A stretch of 64,000 nt of DNA from Colimorpha_A sp900556615 (GCA_963598415.1 CAVBUH010000041.1:29082-93081); one strand, 5' to 3'; shown: positions 45,223 to 54,815, counted from the first letter of the stretch. Made by a program: numbers and translations. Notes: generated from the sequence alone by a model not told the origin.

Positions 45223-46803
45223 ATGTTGGTGAAAAAGGAAAATAAGGAGAGCGTTTCTTCAAATCCGGTTTTGGAAATGAAAGATTCGTGTCGGAGCTCC
45301 GTTAAACTCGGTTGCTATTACTTCAATAACTGGGTTTCCCCTGAGGTGTGGAGTTCGATAAAGTATTTTAAAGAAGAAAATCTTGAGCCGATATTGGGCT
45401 ATTATCGAGATGACTCCGTAGAAGTTCAGGAATGGCATATTCGCCAGGCAACGCAGCATGGTATCTCATTTTGGGTATTTGATTGGTATTATGACGTAGC
45501 TTCGCGTACGGTGCCTTACGGAGATGCCGCTCTTGATAACGGCTTTTTAAATACGGGCAATTGCAATGATATGGAATTTGCCATCATGTGGTGTAACGAA
45601 GAGAAGGATATTTCCGGATGGACTGAAGAAGCATTGCTTGATATGACCCATATTATCTGTGAAAGATACTTGACCAAAAGCAACTATTTGAAGACACCCG
45701 ACGGAAGGAATTATTTTGAAATAACGCGCCCCGACCGACTGATTGATCACTTCGGTCTCCAAGGAACAAACACCATTCTGAGAAAAATGAATGAAGCGGC
45801 GGCAGAATACGGAGGTTTCTATTATGTAGCGATCAAATATCCGACAGATGCCGATGCAACTGAATTAAAAGCGGCGGGGTTTGACGCTCTTACACTTTAT
45901 TCGTACAATAATGACGGTGCTCCCAAAGGCGCCATGTCAGCGCCTTATGAAACCATTCTTCCGGCTGTTGAGCCGATAATCCGCACAGGCGTTAAATCCG
46001 GTATTCTTCCCGTTATTCCCTGTGTTTCCCCCAATTGGGATTCAAGACCATGGGCTGGATTGGGAGGACGGGGAAGCTGGCGTACCGGATCAACTCCCGA
46101 ATTGTTCGCAGATATGTGTGTTGCTTTGCAAAAATATACAGATCCCGGACTAAATATGATGCTTATCGGTACATGGAACGAATTCGGAGAGGGGTCTCAT
46201 ATTGAGCCTACGGTTGCAAAAGGGTGTAAATATCTTGATGCGATGCAAAAAGCCCTTTTCCCCGATTCCTATACGGAACACGAAGCGCTTATTCCAACCG
46301 AAGAAGAAAAAGTGCGTATGGACTATAACGATATTCCTCCCGTTAATCCCGAAAAAGAGCAGGATGGTAATCTTGTTATCAACCCGAGCTTTGAACGTGA
46401 TTACGGATGGGGGATTTTCGGCATTGGTGAAATGCAATATTCGGAGGATTGCGTAGACGGAAAGAGATCTTTTGTTTTACCTCCTGTGCAAATGGGAGTA
46501 AAATCAAAATATCTGATAGAGGTTGAGCTTCATGCTGTCTATAATCTCAGCGTTTGGGTGAAGGGAAAAGCGGAGATGCAGTGTGCGCTTTTTGACAAGG
46601 ATCGCATGTGGCTTAAGAAAAAATACGAGAAATTTGATGAATGCGCGCAGAATCGGGACGACGGCAGATGGGTTCAGTTAAAAGGAAAATTTGTGAATAC
46701 CGAAGAAGATGTTGTATTTATTGATATCGAGATTAAAAATACCGGTGAAGCTGATGTTCTTGTTGATTTGGCAGAAGTACGCAGGTTTGAATCCGGAATT
46801 TAA
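45223..46803 (+). CDS. GH99-like protein with C-terminal CBM-like module, no signal peptide
   Basis: About 526 residues from the ATG at 45223, chosen because AAGGAA lies 7 bases upstream. An ATG 19 codons earlier lacks one. The GH99-like domain runs from VKLGCYYFNNWVSPEVWSSIKYF through ATQHGISFWVFDWYYD and CVSPNWDSRPWAGLGGRGSW to LIGTWNEFGEGSHIEPTVAKG. A CBM-like module (NPSFERDYGWGIFGIGEMQYSED...VLVDLAEVRRF) follows. The next gene is a paralog with a signal peptide and membrane anchor, so a tandem duplication gave an internal and an external version. Endo-mannosidase-like activity is plausible but untested for this subfamily. Confidence 0.8.
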   Translation: MLVKKENKESVSSNPVLEMKDSCRSSVKLGCYYFNNWVSPEVWSSIKYFKEENLEPILGYYRDDSVEVQEWHIRQATQHGISFWVFDWYYDVASRTVPYGDAALDNGFLNTGNCNDMEFAIMWCNEEKDISGWTEEALLDMTHIICERYLTKSNYLKTPDGRNYFEITRPDRLIDHFGLQGTNTILRKMNEAAAEYGGFYYVAIKYPTDADATELKAAGFDALTLYSYNNDGAPKGAMSAPYETILPAVEPIIRTGVKSGILPVIPCVSPNWDSRPWAGLGGRGSWRTGSTPELFADMCVALQKYTDPGLNMMLIGTWNEFGEGSHIEPTVAKGCKYLDAMQKALFPDSYTEHEALIPTEEEKVRMDYNDIPPVNPEKEQDGNLVINPSFERDYGWGIFGIGEMQYSEDCVDGKRSFVLPPVQMGVKSKYLIEVELHAVYNLSVWVKGKAEMQCALFDKDRMWLKKKYEKFDECAQNRDDGRWVQLKGKFVNTEEDVVFIDIEIKNTGEADVLVDLAEVRRFESGI

Positions 46804-46842
46804 CTTGAGTGTTTTGAATAATTAAATTAAGGAGCGAAGTTT

Positions 46843-49113
46843 ATGAATCGATTCCCAAAAGTATCGAATATTTTAATGAGTATCATACTGGTATTTCAGA
46901 TGGTGCTATACACGATGATTCCGGCTTTTGCTGCCGGAGATTCTGAAAGCGTCAATTTGTTTCCGAATCCCGACTTTGAAAAGAAAAACGATGAATGGCA
47001 GCTGCTGACAGGAGAGGAGCCATCCTATTCGTCTGAAAAATTTCATGAGGGTGCACAGTCAATCGTTATTCCGGTGGGTAACGGTATCAAATTGATAAAG
47101 AGAATAGATGTTCAAACAGATTCTTCTTATAAGATGACCGCTTGGGTGTACGGAAAGGTTGACGTTATTGCTATGATGTATAGCAGAGAAGACGCTCCGA
47201 TCGGCTACTATTTATCCGGAACTCCCTTTATAAGCGGAGGCGAGGAGGGTAAATGGACGCAAATATCCGGAACCTTTACGGCAGATGACATGCAGGTAGA
47301 CAATATCAGCATCGAATTTCGCGCTTCAGGAAGCGATTGTTATGTTGATGATATTTCTTTTCTGCTCAGCGCCGGATACAATCCCGCTCCCTCCTCCGAT
47401 CCTGTTAAACTTGGTTGCTATTACTTTAACAGCTGGACAGCTCCCGAGGACTGGAGCAGAATAAAATATTTTGAAGAAGAAAAGATTGAACCGGTTATCG
47501 GCTATTATCGTCTCGGGTCAACTGAGGTAATGGAATGGCATATCAAGCAGGCGACACAGCACGGTATTTCCTTTTGGGTATTTGACTGGTATTATGATGT
47601 GGCTTCCCGTACCGTTTCGGAGCAAAATACAGCGGTGGATAACAGCTTTGAATCCGCAAGTAACCGGGACGATATGGAATTTGCCATTATGTGGTGCAAT
47701 GAAGAGAAGGACATTTCTTCTTGGAGCGAAGAGTCGCTGGTTGATATGACTCGGATAATCTGTGAAAAATATTTAAGCAAAGGCAATTATCTCAAAACTT
47801 CAGACGGTCAGAATATTTTTGTTATGACCCGTCCTGACCGGTTGATCAGCCATTTTGGAAAGGAAGGTGCAAAATCCATTCTGAAGAAAATGGATGAGGC
47901 GGCGGCAGAATACGGAGGGTTTTATTATATTGGAATCAAATATCCGACTGTAGCCGATGCAACGGAACTGAAGGATGTCGGGTTTGAAGCTCTTACCTTG
48001 TATTCCTACAGTACAGAAGGGATTCCGACAGGGGCTATGGAGGCGTCTTACGATAAAATCCTTCCTTACGTTGAACCGATTATCCGCGCGGGGGATAAAG
48101 CCGATATTCTTCCGATTATTCCCTGCGTATCTCCTAATTGGGATTCCAGACCATGGGCGGATTTGGGGGATCGTGGAACATGGCGAACCGGATCTACCCC
48201 TGAATTATTTGCCGAAATGTGCACAACTCTGCGGAAATATGTAGATCCTGAACTGAATATGATGATGATCGGTACCTGGAATGAGTTCGGAGAAGGCTCG
48301 CATATAGAACCTACTACGGAAAAGGGCTGTAAGTATCTTGACGCCATGCAAAAAGCGCTTTTCCCCGATACCTATGTTGAGCATGAGGTGATGATTCCTA
48401 CGGAAGAAGAAAAATCCAGAATGGATTTTGAAGAAATTCCGGCGGTTAATCCCGAAACGGAAGACGGCAACTTCGTGGTAAATCCGAGCTTTGAACGCGA
48501 TTACGGATGGGTGACCTTTGGAGGCGGTGAAATTCAATATTCGGATGACTGTATTGACGGTGAACGTTCTCTGATTCTATCAGTCACACAAAAAGGGATT
48601 AAGTCAAGAAGCTTGATTGCGATAGAACCTAATACTACCTATACGGTCAGCGTTTGGGTAAAGGGGAATGCGGATATGCAATGTGCGCTTTTTGACGGAG
48701 ACGGCGTGTGGATAAAAGGTCAATATGCCAAATTCGGGAACAGCGGTCAGAGCCGTAACGACGATGAGTGGGTTCAGCTGAAGGGAACTTTAACAAATAA
48801 AAATAAAAACGTTGCCTTTATCGATATCGAAGTGGTAAATGTGAATACTGGGGATATTGATATCTTAGTGGATATGGCGGAAATCCGGAAACTTGAAGAT
48901 AAGGAATCGGAGGAAAGCACTGCGGATACAGCAGAAAGCGATGTCGATACGAAGGAGCCTGTTTCTTCTGAAAGCGGTTTGACCGATTCTGATGAAAATA
49001 AGCCGAACAAAATCGTTTGGATTATTGTGGCGTCGGTTATAATCATATCGGTAATTGTTGCTGTTACTGTGTATAAAGCTTCCGATAAAAGAAAAAAAGC
49101 CGACAAGAAATAA
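46843..49113 (+). CDS. Surface-anchored GH99-like protein with two CBM-like modules
   Basis: 756 residues. The signal peptide (1-31, ending MIPAFAAGDS) is followed by an N-terminal CBM-like module (NLFPNPDFEKKNDEWQLLTGEE...SGSDCYVDDISFL) and a GH99-like domain with VKLGCYYFNSWTAPEDWSRIKYF, GISFWVFDWYYD and MIGTWNEFGEGSHIEPTTEKG. A second CBM-like module (NPSFERDYGWVTFGGGEIQYSDD) precedes an acidic linker and a C-terminal membrane helix with the tail KASDKRKKADKK. It shares the central and C-terminal modules with the gene upstream at high identity. The anchor puts it on the outer face of the membrane, where it could meet polymeric glycan. GGAG lies 8 bases before the ATG. Confidence 0.83.
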   Translation: MNRFPKVSNILMSIILVFQMVLYTMIPAFAAGDSESVNLFPNPDFEKKNDEWQLLTGEEPSYSSEKFHEGAQSIVIPVGNGIKLIKRIDVQTDSSYKMTAWVYGKVDVIAMMYSREDAPIGYYLSGTPFISGGEEGKWTQISGTFTADDMQVDNISIEFRASGSDCYVDDISFLLSAGYNPAPSSDPVKLGCYYFNSWTAPEDWSRIKYFEEEKIEPVIGYYRLGSTEVMEWHIKQATQHGISFWVFDWYYDVASRTVSEQNTAVDNSFESASNRDDMEFAIMWCNEEKDISSWSEESLVDMTRIICEKYLSKGNYLKTSDGQNIFVMTRPDRLISHFGKEGAKSILKKMDEAAAEYGGFYYIGIKYPTVADATELKDVGFEALTLYSYSTEGIPTGAMEASYDKILPYVEPIIRAGDKADILPIIPCVSPNWDSRPWADLGDRGTWRTGSTPELFAEMCTTLRKYVDPELNMMMIGTWNEFGEGSHIEPTTEKGCKYLDAMQKALFPDTYVEHEVMIPTEEEKSRMDFEEIPAVNPETEDGNFVVNPSFERDYGWVTFGGGEIQYSDDCIDGERSLILSVTQKGIKSRSLIAIEPNTTYTVSVWVKGNADMQCALFDGDGVWIKGQYAKFGNSGQSRNDDEWVQLKGTLTNKNKNVAFIDIEVVNVNTGDIDILVDMAEIRKLEDKESEESTADTAESDVDTKEPVSSESGLTDSDENKPNKIVWIIVASVIIISVIVAVTVYKASDKRKKADKK

Positions 49114-49202
49114 TGAACTGAGAAATTATACTACATGCAAGGATACTTTATCGGTATCATACATCAGCGGATATCGATGGATTCTGAGAAGGAGAAGATT
49201 GT

Positions 49203-50282
49203 ATGGAAATTTTAAAATATCGTGAAAATACACCAGACTATGAAAATATTGTAAAAGCCGCCAATAACCAGTGGGTAGATCATATTCCGCTCTATGAACA
49301 CATTATCGGTCCGAAGGTTATGGAGGAAATTACGGGTAACCGCCCTCATGACATTATGTTTTCCAAAGATATGAGTGAAAGCCGCGAAGGATTTCGCCAA
49401 TATTGGGATTTTTGGAAGACGATGGGATATGATACTGCTTCAATGGAATTTTTATTAACCGGAGCATTGATCAACGGCGGCGCATTAGGTGATCACAAGG
49501 AAGGCTGTATTAAAGACCGCAGCGATTTTGAACAGTATCCGTGGGATGAAGTACCTCAGCGCTTTTTTGAAATGTATGATCCTTATATTCGCAACTTTGA
49601 GGCGACACGTCCTGCCGGCATGAAGGGAATCGGAGGAGTAGGAAACGGTCTGTTTGAAGCTGTTCAGGATCTTGTGGGATATATAGATCTCTGTTACATA
49701 GAAGCGGATGATGAGGACCTTTACGCGGATATCTTCAAAGCGATGGGAAATGTGGAATATACGATATGGGATCGCTTTATGACCGAATACAGTGACGCGT
49801 TTTGTCTGATGCGTTTCGGAGATGATTTAGGCTTCAAACAGCAAACTCTGATTTCCCCCGACGATATTCGTACCCACATCATTCCGGTTTATAAAAAAAT
49901 TGTCGATCGCGTCCATAAAGCGAATAAACCCTTTCTGCTTCATTCCTGTGGTTATATTTTTGATGTGATGGATGATCTGATTCAGACGGTTGGAATCAAT
50001 GCAAAACATTCCAATGAAGATCAGATAGCGCATTTCTCCGTGTGGGTTGACCGTTACGGAGACCGTATCGGAAATTTCGGGGGGATTGATACCGATGTTT
50101 TGTGCCGAAACAGTCCGGGATATATCCGTGATTATATTCTTGATTGTCTTGAAAAAGTGAAGGGACATGGCGGTATAGCATTCAGCTCCGGCAATTCAAT
50201 TCCTGATTATGTACCTACGGAAGGTTATCTTGCTATGATTGAAACGGTTCGTGAATGGCGCAGGGATAAATCGTCGTTTTAA
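49203..50282 (+). CDS. UroD-fold methyltransferase-like protein (paralog 2)
   Basis: 359 residues of the uroporphyrinogen-decarboxylase superfamily. It has the HxC motif in KPFLLHSCGYIFDVMDD, but the third ligand position, Cys in MtaA, is Asn in FSSGNSIPDYVP. It shares IEADDEDLYADIFKAMGNVEYTIWDRFM with other UroD-like members. AAGGAG lies just before the ATG. It closes the plus-strand glycosidase run, and the terminator at 50531 ends it. Because it is interleaved with glycosidases, a role on a modified sugar is possible. A haem role is unlikely. Confidence 0.75.
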   Translation: MEILKYRENTPDYENIVKAANNQWVDHIPLYEHIIGPKVMEEITGNRPHDIMFSKDMSESREGFRQYWDFWKTMGYDTASMEFLLTGALINGGALGDHKEGCIKDRSDFEQYPWDEVPQRFFEMYDPYIRNFEATRPAGMKGIGGVGNGLFEAVQDLVGYIDLCYIEADDEDLYADIFKAMGNVEYTIWDRFMTEYSDAFCLMRFGDDLGFKQQTLISPDDIRTHIIPVYKKIVDRVHKANKPFLLHSCGYIFDVMDDLIQTVGINAKHSNEDQIAHFSVWVDRYGDRIGNFGGIDTDVLCRNSPGYIRDYILDCLEKVKGHGGIAFSSGNSIPDYVPTEGYLAMIETVREWRRDKSSF

Positions 50283-50343
50283 CATGAAATATCTACGAGC
50301 AATGAAACCCATTAAAAGTACAGTTTTATTGTAAGTTATTAAA

Positions 50344-50511
50344 TAAGGCCACCTCTAAAAATTCACTGCCCCAATCCGGCTTGAGTTGTTTTCCGTTATT
50401 CGTCACAAAAATCCTTGACAGGTGGATATGCTGTCTGCGGAATTTTTGTTTAGACTGAGGAAAAAATCTCTCTGCCGTCTGTTAACATTGAATTTTTAGA
50501 GATACCCATAA
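50344..50511 (+). repeat. R2 repeat, copy 2
   Basis: 168 bp with ends ATAAGGCCACCTCTAAAAAT and ATTTTTAGAGATACCCATAA. The body (CGTCACAAAAATCCTTGACAG, GTGGATATGCTGTCTGCGG) matches copy 1 at 36267 but carries deletions and changes. It lies in the gap between the converging UroD-like genes. Confidence 0.7.
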
Positions 50512-50530
50512 TTATTTTCCTTTCCAATAT

Positions 50531-50578
50531 AAAAGGCGTCAATTTCAGTTATAACTCAACCGAAAACGACGCTTTTTT
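50531..50578. terminator. Bidirectional terminator between the plus- and minus-strand gene runs
   Basis: AAAAGGCGTC pairs with GACGCTTTTTT across a loop of about 28 bases, with T-runs on both strands. It separates the glycosidase run from the corrinoid operon. Confidence 0.7.
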
Positions 50579-50619
50579 AGTATGATAGCTGACTGCGCTT
50601 TATTGCCGTATTTTATAAT

Positions 50620-51636
50620 TTACCGTAAAGACGCCCACTTCTCGTAAATTCGATAAATATTGTTTGGGTTGGCTCCGATTCCGAATTCGCACTGAGCGAT
50701 GCAGCCGCCGTTATTCCAAAACGCATTAAACACCTGCTGTACAGCCATGTCGATCTCTTCTGTCCCGGCGTATGGGATTAGATTTTGGCGGTCGATTTCT
50801 CCCCAGAATGTTATTTTTCCCTTATACTGCGAGAGCTTATCTATTCCCATACAGAAAATCTGGCAGTTTATGGCGTCCAATCTGAGTTCAATAAGCTTAG
50901 GAAGTATGCGTAAGATGTTTCCGTCTGAATGCATGAATATTTTTTTACCGTGAGAGTGCGCGATTTCGATATTCTCTTTATAAAGAGGCATAAATAATTT
51001 TTTCCATATTTTCGGATTAATGAGAAGATCGTTCTGCGATCCCCAATCATCCATTATATTGAGAGCATCTACATCGGTTTTTGCCCATTTTATTAACTGA
51101 CGGCAATAAAAGTCATGCATTTTTTCAATAAATTGGAGCATACCGACCGGCGGATCCATTAAATCCATATAGAGATTTTCGGTACCGCGAATAAACTGTA
51201 GCTGCTCAAAGGGACGGGGACAGCACGATCCAAACAGAAATTTTTCCTTTTTGTTGGCACAGGAGGCGTTTATTTGCCAGATATCAAAAGAAAGTATCTC
51301 CTCCGGGATATGTATTTTGTCTGCGTCATTCCATTCGTCATCCTGTACCAACGGTTGCTTTGCTTCTCCCATTACGCCTTTATTGATGTTAATAAAAACA
51401 CATCCCCATTCGTCGGTATACCCGCCGACGGCATGGGGGTCTCCCTTGATGATTGGCGTTTGCGTTAAGATAACCTCCGGATAATCAAAATCCCACTCAA
51501 AATCATTTGATAATTTCTTCATCATGTCGGGGTAATGATCCTGCGCCCATGGCAGCCACCATAGCTGTCGAGGGATACGTCCCTCGGTGTTTCGAAATTC
51601 AAGCGTACTTAAAACAAGCTCTTTTGAAGAAATCAT
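50620..51636 (-). CDS. UroD-fold methyltransferase-like protein (paralog 3), last gene of the corrinoid operon
   Basis: 338 residues of the uroporphyrinogen-decarboxylase superfamily. Motifs are EIAHSHGKKIFMHSDGNILRILPKLIELRLDAINCQIFCMGIDKL (H-x-D in place of H-x-C) and a late Cys-rich segment GGCIAQCEFGIGANPNNIYRIYEKWASLR. It lies 54 bases after the reductive activase gene on the same strand. Of the four paralogs here it belongs to the corrinoid operon but has the least canonical metal site. It may be the substrate-side methyltransferase of a three-component system, which is inference. The ribosome site is weak. Confidence 0.75.
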   Translation of the reverse strand: MISSKELVLSTLEFRNTEGRIPRQLWWLPWAQDHYPDMMKKLSNDFEWDFDYPEVILTQTPIIKGDPHAVGGYTDEWGCVFININKGVMGEAKQPLVQDDEWNDADKIHIPEEILSFDIWQINASCANKKEKFLFGSCCPRPFEQLQFIRGTENLYMDLMDPPVGMLQFIEKMHDFYCRQLIKWAKTDVDALNIMDDWGSQNDLLINPKIWKKLFMPLYKENIEIAHSHGKKIFMHSDGNILRILPKLIELRLDAINCQIFCMGIDKLSQYKGKITFWGEIDRQNLIPYAGTEEIDMAVQQVFNAFWNNGGCIAQCEFGIGANPNNIYRIYEKWASLR

Positions 51637-51690
51637 ACAGTTTACTTCATTACATATGGAGTGATATTTTAAAATTTTGTAAGCAGGCAG

Positions 51691-53187
51691 TCAGAACATC
51701 ATATATTCCACATATTTGTTAACGAAGATGGGATTGTTTGAAAGCTCTGCCGTTTCGGCGGAATCTGCTAATGCACAGCTTTCTGTGATACGTTTTGTGT
51801 TTCCCAAAAGGATTGCCGCTCCGGCAAGGGCTGCATTTCCAAGAACTCGACCTGTGTGTATAAGAGCTTCGGGTAAAAGTCCGATTTTTCCGGCGTTTTT
51901 AAGATCAAGATAATTGCCGAATCCGCCTGCAATTGATAATTGACAGAGTTGGTCCGGCGTTATATCGGCTTGTTGAAGCAATGTCTCGATTCCCGCTCGT
52001 ACAGCACTTTTGGCTAACTGTATCTGACGTATATCTTCCTGTGTGACGGAAACGGAATCGGTAAGGATATAGCTTCTCGTTCCGTCGCAGAGAAGACCGG
52101 TTTCATCTAAAAGCTCCATATCAAGCAGACAGGCAAGTATATCAACAATTCCGCTCCCGCATATACCTACAGCCGGAAAGTCTTCAATTGTATGAATATT
52201 TATTTGTCCGTTTGTTATATATGCGTGATCGATAGCACCCGGTGTTCCTTGCATTCCCTGTGACAAGTTTGCGCCTTCAAAGGCGGGACCTACAGCGGTT
52301 GAGCAGCAAATAAGCTTTCCCTTATGCCACAGGACAATCTCTCCGTTTGTACCGATGTCCGCCAGCATGGCTGTTTGATTTTCTTTACAGATGTCAGCGG
52401 TCAGGAGTGCTGTTGTGATATCTGCCCCAACAAAGGCAGATATACATCTCGGTAAATATACCTTTGCTTCCGGTGAGCAGGGCAGTTCAAGCTCACGCGA
52501 GGAAATAAAGGTTCCGAATTTTTCTCGCACTTGAAAGGGCGCGGAGGCAAGCGGTGCAGGCGATATTTTGTCCAAGAGGTACAGCATTGCCGTATTTCCG
52601 GTAATAACAAGACCGTCGATGTCATCGGAACGCCTGCCCACATCTTCGCACATTGATTTCAGCATATGTGAAATTGCATTTCTGATACAAAAGGCAAGCT
52701 CCCCATCGTTTCCCGAAAGAGCGGAATCGATTCGTGTAATGACGTCTGCACCAAAAGCCGATTGAGGATTCATCATAGCAGAGGAGGCGATTATTCCTTT
52801 TCGGTCATATAGATTGGCGGCTAATGTGGTCGTTCCGATATCAATTGCAGCGCCGATCTCGGAAAACATCGGTGAAGGCGCTTCCCATGGAATGATGGTA
52901 TCCGTGCAGATCCGTGCTGCTTTTTCCGTCTGATAAAGTTTAACGGTTGAATTTCCTAACACTTTTGTGCAGCAGGCAAGGCGGATATTATTCTGAATTT
53001 CATCTTTTGACAGAAGGGATTTTTCCTCTTCTGTAAGAGGCGACAGATCCCCTTCGGCAAATATGCGGCATTTGCCGCATCGTCCGTGACCGCCGCAGGG
53101 AAGAGACAGATCCTGTTTTAACAGCTGAATCAACGGGGTTCCGGTTGGTGTTTCAACTTTTTTTTCGTTTATGGTAATGGTCGGCAT
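51691..53187 (-). CDS. Ferredoxin-fused ASKHA reductive activase for corrinoid proteins (RACo/RamA-type)
   Basis: 498 residues from the ATG at 53187. That start has GAGGAAAA 8 bases upstream and lies one base after the stop of the preceding gene. An ATG five codons earlier is less likely. The N-terminal 2Fe-2S domain has cysteines C31, C37, C40 and C72/C73 (LPCGGHGRCGKCRIF...RLACCTKV). The large C-terminal ASKHA/DUF4445-type domain has GAAIDIGTTTLAANLYD, MLADIGTNGEIVLWHKGKL and LSIAGGFGNYLDLKNAGKIGLLP. Proteins of this kind use ATP to return inactive Co(II) corrinoid to the methyl-accepting Co(I) state. The partner corrinoid protein is encoded at 54839. Confidence 0.9.
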   Translation of the reverse strand: MPTITINEKKVETPTGTPLIQLLKQDLSLPCGGHGRCGKCRIFAEGDLSPLTEEEKSLLSKDEIQNNIRLACCTKVLGNSTVKLYQTEKAARICTDTIIPWEAPSPMFSEIGAAIDIGTTTLAANLYDRKGIIASSAMMNPQSAFGADVITRIDSALSGNDGELAFCIRNAISHMLKSMCEDVGRRSDDIDGLVITGNTAMLYLLDKISPAPLASAPFQVREKFGTFISSRELELPCSPEAKVYLPRCISAFVGADITTALLTADICKENQTAMLADIGTNGEIVLWHKGKLICCSTAVGPAFEGANLSQGMQGTPGAIDHAYITNGQINIHTIEDFPAVGICGSGIVDILACLLDMELLDETGLLCDGTRSYILTDSVSVTQEDIRQIQLAKSAVRAGIETLLQQADITPDQLCQLSIAGGFGNYLDLKNAGKIGLLPEALIHTGRVLGNAALAGAAILLGNTKRITESCALADSAETAELSNNPIFVNKYVEYMMF

Positions 53188-53188
53188 A

Positions 53189-53740
53189 TTATTTTTCCTC
53201 ATTGAACAGTAAAGCTCCGAAATAGGTAACGGTATTTATGCCGTTTGTGTAATTCATACCCCCGGATTCGGCAAGCTGTGATACATTGATGCAGTAGCTT
53301 TCGAGTGATGGCATCGCAAGTGTCGGAAAGCGGCAGGGCTCGTTCGTACGCTTGGCGCATACCTTACAAACATGGCATCCTCCAGCTCCCAAATGAAGCT
53401 TTTTGGCAAAAGGAAGAGCTTCAAAAAAATCCGACAGTTTTTTTGCCATAGCGTTATGTTTATCAGCGGCTTCCATCATTCCTTCGAAATCATAGCTGTC
53501 CTCAAGCTTTCCTATGGTTTGGTATACCAAAATATGATTGAAAGTTTTTGCTTCGGCTATGAGTTCGGAAGAGTCCCCGGCATCAGGAGGGCACATCCAG
53601 CATTGACCGTAATTTCCGCAAGCGTTGGACTCGCACATTTTTCTGAAAGCCAGATCGAAGGAAAGCTCGCAGCTCGGTATTATTGCTGCTTTGAAGGCAC
53701 CAAGCTCCCTTACCCTTTGGAGCAAAGTATCATAATTCAT
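53189..53740 (-). CDS. DUF2284 metal-binding protein of the corrinoid operon
   Basis: 183 residues, Cys-rich. The N-terminal cluster is C36, C41, C47 and C50 in the pattern CESNACGNYGQCWMCPP, and a second cluster is GGCHVCKVCAKRTNEPCRFP. This is the DUF2284 pattern, found with corrinoid methyltransferase genes and proposed to bind a metal centre. Its exact role is unknown. Its stop codon TAA is followed one base later by the ATG of the reductive activase, so the two are strictly coupled. GGAGT lies 4 bases before its own ATG. Confidence 0.85.
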   Translation of the reverse strand: MNYDTLLQRVRELGAFKAAIIPSCELSFDLAFRKMCESNACGNYGQCWMCPPDAGDSSELIAEAKTFNHILVYQTIGKLEDSYDFEGMMEAADKHNAMAKKLSDFFEALPFAKKLHLGAGGCHVCKVCAKRTNEPCRFPTLAMPSLESYCINVSQLAESGGMNYTNGINTVTYFGALLFNEEK

Positions 53741-53801
53741 AAAAACTCCTTATTATTGCAATGAATGCCGGAAAACATAAGTTTACCGGCATAAAGATAG
53801 A

Positions 53802-54815
53802 TCAAGTGTTGTAATATTCAAAGACAGCGCTGAAAAAGGCGTCAATGTTTTCCCAGGGAGAAGCGGGAGGAATATCGCAGCCCGAGGATATCAGAAAATT
53901 CGGATGATTGCAGTTTGCTTTCATAATGCGCAATGTGTCCTCTCTTACTTTTTCGGGGGTACCGTTGCGGAATGCCGACACAGGATCGACGTTACCCATC
54001 GTCAGTATATCGGATGGCATTCTGTCCAGAATCTCTGCCATATCCACGGCATTGCCGAAGTGATAAGCCGCCGCATTTGTTTCGAGTATCTCCGGTATCA
54101 TGCGATTGACCGCATTACCGCAGTTATGATATATGATTATAAAATTTTCATCCTGAAGTGCTTCGGTCATCTGTTTAATATAAACAGATGAAAATTCTTT
54201 ACAGAAATTTGGCGCAATAAGACCGGCTGCCGGTTCGGCAAGTACTACGCCGTGGGCGCCGATTTCCTTAAAAGCTTTTATATAGCTGAAAAGAAACTGT
54301 GTTACTTTTTTGAGTACGGCATGAACCATTTCCGGTTCTTCATAGCAATTAACCATGATATTTGTCATATCCATCAGACGTCCGGCAAGGGAAAAGGGTC
54401 CGATTACTCCGGCAAATACAGGACGGTCGGTGATGAGAGTGAGGGCCTTCTTCATTGCTTCCAGGCACACCCCGGTGCGACCGGCACCGACTTGAGGGAC
54501 AGTCAGGAACTCTACGTCAGAAGCATCCTCCGCAGCTTTCAAAACAGCGCCTACAACGGTCGGTACTTCATTATCGGAAAAACGAATTTTTGCACCGAAG
54601 CACTCTGCTTCGACTGATAAATCCATCATGGATAACGCTGCGGCAGTATTGCAGCGCGCCGCAATCTTTGCCATTCCCTGTGCCATCAGCTCACTGTCGG
54701 AAACCAATTCTCTTACCGTGACACCTATTAATTGAGATGAAGGAAAGGATAGAATGGGCATAGCTTTACGGTTGACAGAGGTTATTTGCTCTTGAATCCA
54801 ACTGTACATATTCAT
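53802..54815 (-). CDS. MtaA-like UroD-fold methyltransferase (paralog 4, complete zinc motif)
   Basis: 337 residues of the MtaA/CmuA branch of the UroD superfamily. It keeps both halves of the zinc site: HxC in FIIYHNCGNAVNRMIPEIL and the late Cys in FLISSGCDIPPASPWEN. It also has FAGVIGPFSLAGRLMDMTNIMVN. MtaA-type enzymes carry the methyl group between a corrinoid protein and a thiol or folate acceptor. As the second gene after the corrinoid protein (23-base gap) it is probably its main methyl-transfer partner. AGAAGG precedes the ATG. Confidence 0.85.
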   Translation of the reverse strand: MNMYSWIQEQITSVNRKAMPILSFPSSQLIGVTVRELVSDSELMAQGMAKIAARCNTAAALSMMDLSVEAECFGAKIRFSDNEVPTVVGAVLKAAEDASDVEFLTVPQVGAGRTGVCLEAMKKALTLITDRPVFAGVIGPFSLAGRLMDMTNIMVNCYEEPEMVHAVLKKVTQFLFSYIKAFKEIGAHGVVLAEPAAGLIAPNFCKEFSSVYIKQMTEALQDENFIIIYHNCGNAVNRMIPEILETNAAAYHFGNAVDMAEILDRMPSDILTMGNVDPVSAFRNGTPEKVREDTLRIMKANCNHPNFLISSGCDIPPASPWENIDAFFSAVFEYYNT

